This document shows positions 58,572 to 64,000 of a stretch of DNA of 64,000 bases, one piece after another. The position numbers were made by a program, and so were the translations under genes. Position 1 is the first letter of the stretch. Each line of letters opens with the position of its first letter. The notes beneath the pieces were generated by a model that was not told the DNA's origin, did not search any database, and was given only the letters and a program-made list of their open reading frames with translations. The DNA comes from Delphinapterus leucas. Its lineage: Eukaryota > Chordata > Mammalia > Artiodactyla > Monodontidae. Location of the stretch: NCBI RefSeq assembly GCF_002288925.2, contig NW_022098023.1, positions 33,273,651 to 33,337,650 of the forward strand, given 5' to 3'.

Positions 58572-59474
58572 AATTTACATGTCTTTTTTTTTTTTTCTTA
58601 CTGTGTTTTCTTTTTAACATCTTTATTGGAGTATAATTGCTTTACAATGGTGTGTGGCTGCTGTATAACAAAGCAAATCAGCTATATGTATACATATATC
58701 CCCGTATCCCTTCCCTCCTGCATCTCCCTCCCACCCTAACTATCCCACCACTCTAGGTGGTCACAAAGCACCAAGCTGAACTCCCTGTGCTATGTGGCTA
58801 TGGGGCTTCCCACTAGTTATTTATTTTATATTTGGTAGTGTATATATGTCAATGCCATTCTCTTCCTTTGTCTCAGCTTACCCTTTCCCCTCCCCATGAC
58901 CTCAAGTCCATTCTCTACATCTGTGTCTTTATTCCTGTCCTGCCCCTAGGTTCTTCAGAACCTTTTTTTTTTTTTAGATTCCATATAAATGTGTTAGCAT
59001 ACAGTATTTGTATTTCTTTCTGATTTACTTCACTCTGTATGACAGCCTCTAGGTCCAACCATCTCACTATAAATAACTCAATTTTGGGTTTTTTTATGGC
59101 TGAGTAATATTCCATTGTATATATGTGTCACATCTTCTCTATCCATTCATCTGTTGATGGACACTTAGGTTGCTTCCATGTCCTGGCTATTGTAAATAGT
59201 GCTGCAATGAGCACTGTGGTTCATGACACTTTTGAATTATGGTTTTCTCAGGGTATATGCTCAGTAGTGAGATTGCTGGGTCCTATGGTAGTTCTATTTT
59301 TAGTTTTTTAAGGAACCTCCATACTGTTCTCCATAGTGGCTGTATCAATTTACATTCCCACCAACAGTGCAAGAGTGTTCCCTTTTCTTCACACCCTCTC
59401 CAGCATTTATTGTTTGTAGATTTTTTGATGATGGCCATTCTGACTGGTGTGAGGTGATACCTCATTGTAGTTTT

Positions 59475-59686
59475 TTTGTTTTTTGTTTTTTGCGGTACGC
59501 GGGCCTCTCACTGTTGCAGCCTCTCCCATTGCAGAGCACAGGCTCTGGACGCGCAGGCTCAGTGGCTATGGCTCATGGGCCCAGGCGCTCCGCGGCACGT
59601 GGGATCTTCCTGGACTGGGGCACGAACCTATGTCCCCCGCATTGGCAGGCGGACCCTCAACCACTGCACCACCAGGGAAGCCCCCA
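59475..59686 (-). mobile_element. CHR SINE (short form), antisense, inside L1
   Basis: T-rich start, GCGGTACGCGGGCCTCTCAC, ending CACCAGGGAAGCC. The 14-bp target-site duplication CTCATTGTAGTTTT is perfect (59461-59474 and 59687-59700). The frames at 59367-59929 are by-products of it. Confidence 0.97.
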
Positions 59687-59888
59687 CTCATTGTAGTTTT
59701 GATTTGCATTTCTCTAATGATTAGTGAAGTTGAGCATCCTTTCATGTGCTTCTTGGCCATCTGTATATCTTCATTGGAGAAATGTCTATTTAGGTCTTCA
59801 ACCCAATTTTGGATTGGGTTGTTTGTTTTTTTGATATTGAGATGCATGAGCTGCTTGTATATTTTGGAGATTAATCCTTTGTCAGTTG

Positions 59889-60679
59889 CAAACCCACATC
59901 TAACATCGTTCTCAGTGGTGAAAAACTGAAACCATTTCCACTAAGATCAGGAACAAGACAAGGTTATCCACTCTCACCACTATTATTCAACATTGTTTTG
60001 GAAGTTTTAGCCATAGCAAACAGAGAAGAAAAACAATAAAAGGAATCCAAATCAGAAAAGAAGAAGTAAAACAGTCACTGTTTGCAGACGACATGATACT
60101 ATACATAGAGAATCCTAAAGAGGCTACCAGAAAACTACAGGACTAATCAATGATTTTGGTAAAGTAGCAGGATACAAAATTAATGCACAGAAATCTCTGG
60201 CATTCCTATACATTAATGATGAAAAATCTGAAAGAAAAATTAAGGAAACACTCCCATTTACCATTGCAACAAAAAGAATAAAATACCTAGGAATAAACCT
60301 ACCTAAGCAGACAAAAGTTCTGTATGCAGAAAACTATAAGACACTGATGAAAGAAATTAAAGATGATACAAACAGATGGAGAGATATACCATGCTCTTGG
60401 ACTGGAAGAATCAACATTGTGAAAATGGCTATACTAACCAAAACAATCTACAGATTCAATGCAATGCCTATCAAACTGCCAATGGCATTTTTCACAGAAC
60501 TAGAACAAAAAATTGCACAATTTGTATGGAAACACAAAAGACCCCAAATAGCCAAAACCATCTTGAGAAAGAAAAACGGAGCTAGAGAGATCAGACTCCC
60601 TAACTTCAGACTAAACTACAAAGCTACAGTAATCAAGGCAGTATGGTACTGGCACAAAAACAGAAATATAGATCAATGA
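59889..60679 (+). pseudogene. L1 ORF2 RT-domain fragment in the inverted 5' segment
   Basis: Encodes the RT palm with an intact FADD box at 60082-60093 and, in the frame 60347-60679, the downstream thumb part ([20 protein letters not shown] onward). Early stops and a frameshift near 60040-60060 break it. It has no start, no endonuclease and is cut off from its own 3' part by the inversion. Confidence 0.88.
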
Positions 60680-61125
60680 AACAGGATAGAAAGCCCAAAG
60701 ATAAACCCACACACCTTTGGTCACCTTATCTTTGAAAAAGGAGGCAACAATATACAATGGAGAAAAGACAGCCTCTTCAATAAGTGGTGCTAGGAAAACT
60801 GGACAGCAACATGTAAAAGAATGAAGTTATAACACTCCCTAACACCATACACAAAAATAAACTCAACATGGATTAAAGACCTAAATGTAAGATCAGACAC
60901 TATAAAACACTTAGAGGAAAACATAGGCAGAACACTTTATGGCATAAATCACAGCAAGATCCTTTTTGACCCACCTCCTAGAGAAATGGAAATAAAAACA
61001 AAAATAAACATATGGGACCTAATGAAACTTAAAGTTTTTACACAGCAAAAGAAACCATAAACAAGATGAAAAGACAACCCTCAGAATGGGAGAAAATATT
61101 TGCAAATGAAATTTGTATGTCTTTT

Positions 61126-62202
61126 GTGTTTATCTGAATGCTTCCAGAGTAGAGTCATCAGCATCCTAAACTTCTTAAATGCCTGTCACAAGAAATTTTA
61201 TGACTCTTACAACACTTAAGTGAAAAACTTTTCTGAAAGATGGAAAATCCAGCCAAACAGTAGCTTTCCAGTTTCCTATTCCACCTGAAGTTTGTCTTTT
61301 TTGGAAAGTGGTTTGTGTACACTTTATTTCATGCTGTCTAATAAGGTTTAGATAGATGGTACAAAATCTACCTTGTACCTGTCAGAGAAGATGGTGGCCA
61401 ACAGTCCAATATGAGCTGGCTAAATAAATTGATATAGGGAGACCTTGATGCTTGACAAATATAATCTGATATATGGGAATTCTTTACAACACTGAAATTT
61501 GGACTATGTTTTTCTAGAGGTATTATAAGCAGAATTTGGTGACTTGCTTTTAAAACAGTGTGATTCAAATTTATCTTCAGTCTTCATGGTATAATAATAC
61601 TTCAAGATTAAGGCTTTAATTTTTTTCTACAAACTTAAAGTAATAATCTCCTGGATGCTTGGTATTTTTAGCTGGTACAATGTTTCCCAGTTATCAGTAA
61701 AATATTTTCCATGTTATTCATCATCTTTGCCACATATACTCCTATGCTTAGAAAAAGTAATTAGTGGTTAATGAAAACAATTGGCTCATTAAGAAAGGAG
61801 AGGTTCCCTCCAAGGAAGTTTTAGGAAACATGGAAAGACTTTTAAGTCTGTCAAATTCATGCACTTGCCTTAGTTTAGACTTCCTGTGCAATACATTTTT
61901 GACAGTAAGACATACTTGCTGTTACATAAGGGTCAGAGAGTGGGGCTGAGTGGAAAAAAGAGGATGTAAAAGGGATAATTTACATATAAAATGCAGAGAA
62001 AATTCATAGCAGAAATGGTTGTGTACCAAGCATAACACTGGTTGGAAAATTATATAGAAGGAAACACAGCTTTTTCTAAGACATCATGACAGTATAATAT
62101 AATATATCGTCATGCCATCATTATGACATCACAGTGGCATTATTAGGACAGTAACAAAACTGGCTTTCTTATATTAAACTAATTCCATTTCTTCTACGTA
62201 TT
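61126..62202. other. Unique sequence, no gene seen
   Basis: No recognisable repeat or gene. Confidence 0.5.
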
Positions 62203-62578
62203 TGTATTAGTCTTGTAGTGTTACCGTAATAATTACCATAATCTAGGTGACTTAAACAACAGAAATGTATTTTCCCACAATTATGGAAACTAGAAATTCA
62301 AGATAAAGGTATCAGCAGGGTTGGTTGCTTCTGAAGGCTCTTTCTTTGGCTTGTAGAAGGCCATGTTTTCCCTATGCTTCACATGCTTTTCCCACTTTGT
62401 CCTAATCTCTTCTTCCTGTAGGGTCACCAGTCATATCGGATTAGGATCCACCCTAATTGATTTTATTTAACCTTAGTTACTCTTTAAAGACTTTATCTAT
62501 CCAAATACAGTCACTTTCTGAGGTACTGGGGATTAGGATTCAACATACAAATTTGGGTTGATACAATTCAACATATAA
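62203..62578 (-). mobile_element. MaLR (MST/MLT1-type) LTR, antisense
   Basis: TGTATTAGTCTTGTAGTGTT, GGTGACTTAAACAACAGAAA, AAGGTATCAGCAGGGTTGGT, CAAATACAGTCACTTTCTGA and GATACAATTCAACATATAAA are the reversed LTR in full order. Solo LTR, non-coding. Confidence 0.88.
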
Positions 62579-64000
62579 AAGTATTTAAATATGTATATTA
62601 ATTTTGTATATAGATTTTTATTTGTAAAGCCTGTTCCTATCACTCATTTTTTCTTCATATCTTGTGTTTCAGTAAACATGACATGTTAAGTTCTCCTTGG
62701 TTTCATAGAAAATCCATTTTATACATAACAGATGTGTGATCATAGGAGAACTATTTGTTAGATTACAGCTTCAGTCATATATTAGATATCTGACATATTT
62801 TCCCAGATTTATTTTGAATATTTAATTTATTTTTATGTGTTTAAACCAAATGTTCTTCTTAAACACTCAAAAATTAATGCTAGCCAATCACATACATATA
62901 TTTCAGTACAATGGTACCAGCTAGCTTTTATTTCGTAAAGTAAGGTGCTTAATAAATGCCCAGTGAACTTTCAAAATAAAATTTTAGAAAACTCCCTCCA
63001 ATTCTGTTTAAAAATTAAGTATAATATTCATATGTTGGACCTGTGTGTAAATGGTCTTGTGTGACCATAAAATTGTACTTAGATTTTTTGGTTCTCAGTG
63101 GAAAAAAATTGATGAACATACTTTAATCTTATTTTAAAATTAATTTTACATAAGCATTAAAAATATCGATTTTTAGTAAGTTTATTTTTCATATATTAAT
63201 AATGAAATTTTGACTTGTGATAGTAAATTTTTAAACTGTATACTTTAGAAAAAGTAAACTTCAATGCTATTTTTTTTGTCTTTTTTTTCAATATAGTATT
63301 CAAACATTTTATTCAATGTTGTATCCAAACAACTTAAACTAAAAAAAAAAAACAAAAAAACACTGAAAAAGTTTTTTTGTAACCTTGCACATTTTACAGA
63401 TTCTGGAGAGATAATCAATTGTTTCCAGCAGATCTGAGAAATTTCTGCACAAAGCTTGCTAGCTAAAACACCTCTTTTCTGATTAATTTTTAACTCTTCC
63501 AGAAAAAAAGTGTTTATAAAACATTAATGAGCAATTTAACTTCAGTTCCCAGAGAGAGATTTCTGCTGCATCAGACCTTCTATTTGCCACAATACAGTAT
63601 TCCCCATCCCAATACTTGTACTTATTTCCCAGTAGGTCCTACCATCTGCTATTTATGCCTGTCTGAAGTAGGAAATTCCTTCTCAAGCAATTCTTGTTCA
63701 AATATTACTCTTTAATACTACCACCTTCTCAGGTTACAAATTCTTCCTGTATATTTGTACCCCAGAGTCAAATCTGCAGATAACTATCTTCAAAGGTATT
63801 TAATGACCAAGTGCCTTTTAATCTATTGAACCCAAGAGCAAAAAGGAAGAGAGAGTAGTAGAAGTTTCAAAACTCGAAAGAAGAAAGCCACCTAGGATTT
63901 TACATATCACACATTTCTTAAATGGCCCCCCAAATTTTTTCCCATAATATCCTTTAGGAATGTGTTTTGTTTCTATGCAAATATACATAATTTGAACTTT
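62579..64000. other. Unique AT-rich sequence; possible minus-strand poly(A) site
   Basis: No gene recognised. On the minus strand an AATAAA hexamer at 63308-63313 lies about 20-25 bases before an A-rich stretch (T run at 63281-63288). This would fit a transcript end or a processed pseudogene tail. The sequence upstream on that strand (63320-63720) encodes nothing I recognise. Confidence 0.4.

Larger units (their letters stand above)
58588..61109 (-). mobile_element. 5'-inverted L1 (twin priming) carrying a SINE
   Basis: 58588-59888 is antisense L1 running from the poly-A tail (T run at the left) to GCAACTGACAAAGG in late ORF2. 59889-61109 is sense L1 from the RT domain (AAACCCACATCTAACATC) to TTTGCAAATGAA. 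In a normal L1 these two break ends are adjacent (AAATGAA then GCAACTG), so nothing is lost. The 16-bp flanks AATTTACATGTCTTTT (58572-58587) and AATTTGTATGTCTTTT (61110-61125) differ at two bases and bracket the element. This is the classic product of twin priming. A CHR SINE later landed at 59475. Confidence 0.94.

Overview
This is nuclear DNA of a mammal, almost certainly a cetacean or close relative (Whippomorpha). Nine copies of the tRNA-Glu-derived CHR SINE (head reading GGCTTCCCTGGTGGCGCAGTGG) and several artiodactyl-type L1 elements are readable directly, while I saw no BovB LINE, Bov-tA/ART2 or Alu sequence. That argues against a ruminant or primate. The species cannot be named from the sequence alone.

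I found no protein-coding gene, exon with a recognisable protein domain, tRNA, rRNA, snRNA, CpG island or CRISPR array. The window reads as intergenic or intronic DNA. Nearly every long open frame is explained by an L1 ORF (sense or antisense) or by a GC-rich SINE. The one sizeable open frame outside a recognised repeat is 206 codons at 39683-40303; it resembles no family I know and is more likely a chance frame, possibly in conserved non-coding DNA, than a gene.

Layout: 1-11 kb is unique AT-rich sequence with old MIR, L2 and L1 tails and a MER5A split by a SINE. 11.56-17.59 kb is the largest element, a nearly full-length but broken L1 carrying three SINEs, inserted into an older L1M 3' end. 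18-21.3 kb is unique. 21.3-22.0 kb holds a young SINE beside a Tigger-like DNA transposon. 22-29 kb is mostly unique. 29-36 kb has MER20, an old L1 tail, L2, a long-form SINE and HAL1-like DNA. 36-38.3 kb has an MLT1 LTR split by another repeat, then an internally deleted L1. 38.3-43.3 kb has the unique 39-40 kb block and L2 fragments. 43.4-46.2 kb is an antisense L1 with a SINE near its tail. 48.3-49.1 kb is a small 5'-inverted L1. 49-58 kb holds MER5A, a 20-G run, MIRs and an MLT1 with an antisense LTR inside it. 58.6-61.1 kb is a second, larger 5'-inverted L1 with a SINE. 62.2-62.6 kb is an antisense MaLR LTR, and the end is AT-rich.

There is no gene network to describe. The interest is in retrotransposition history: two clear twin-priming inversions with target-site duplications, a SINE insertion carrying about 62 bp of extra 3' sequence inside its target-site duplication, nested insertions that fix the order of events, and L1 3'-UTR G-quadruplex tracts. 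I did not find a previously undescribed biological system and do not claim one.
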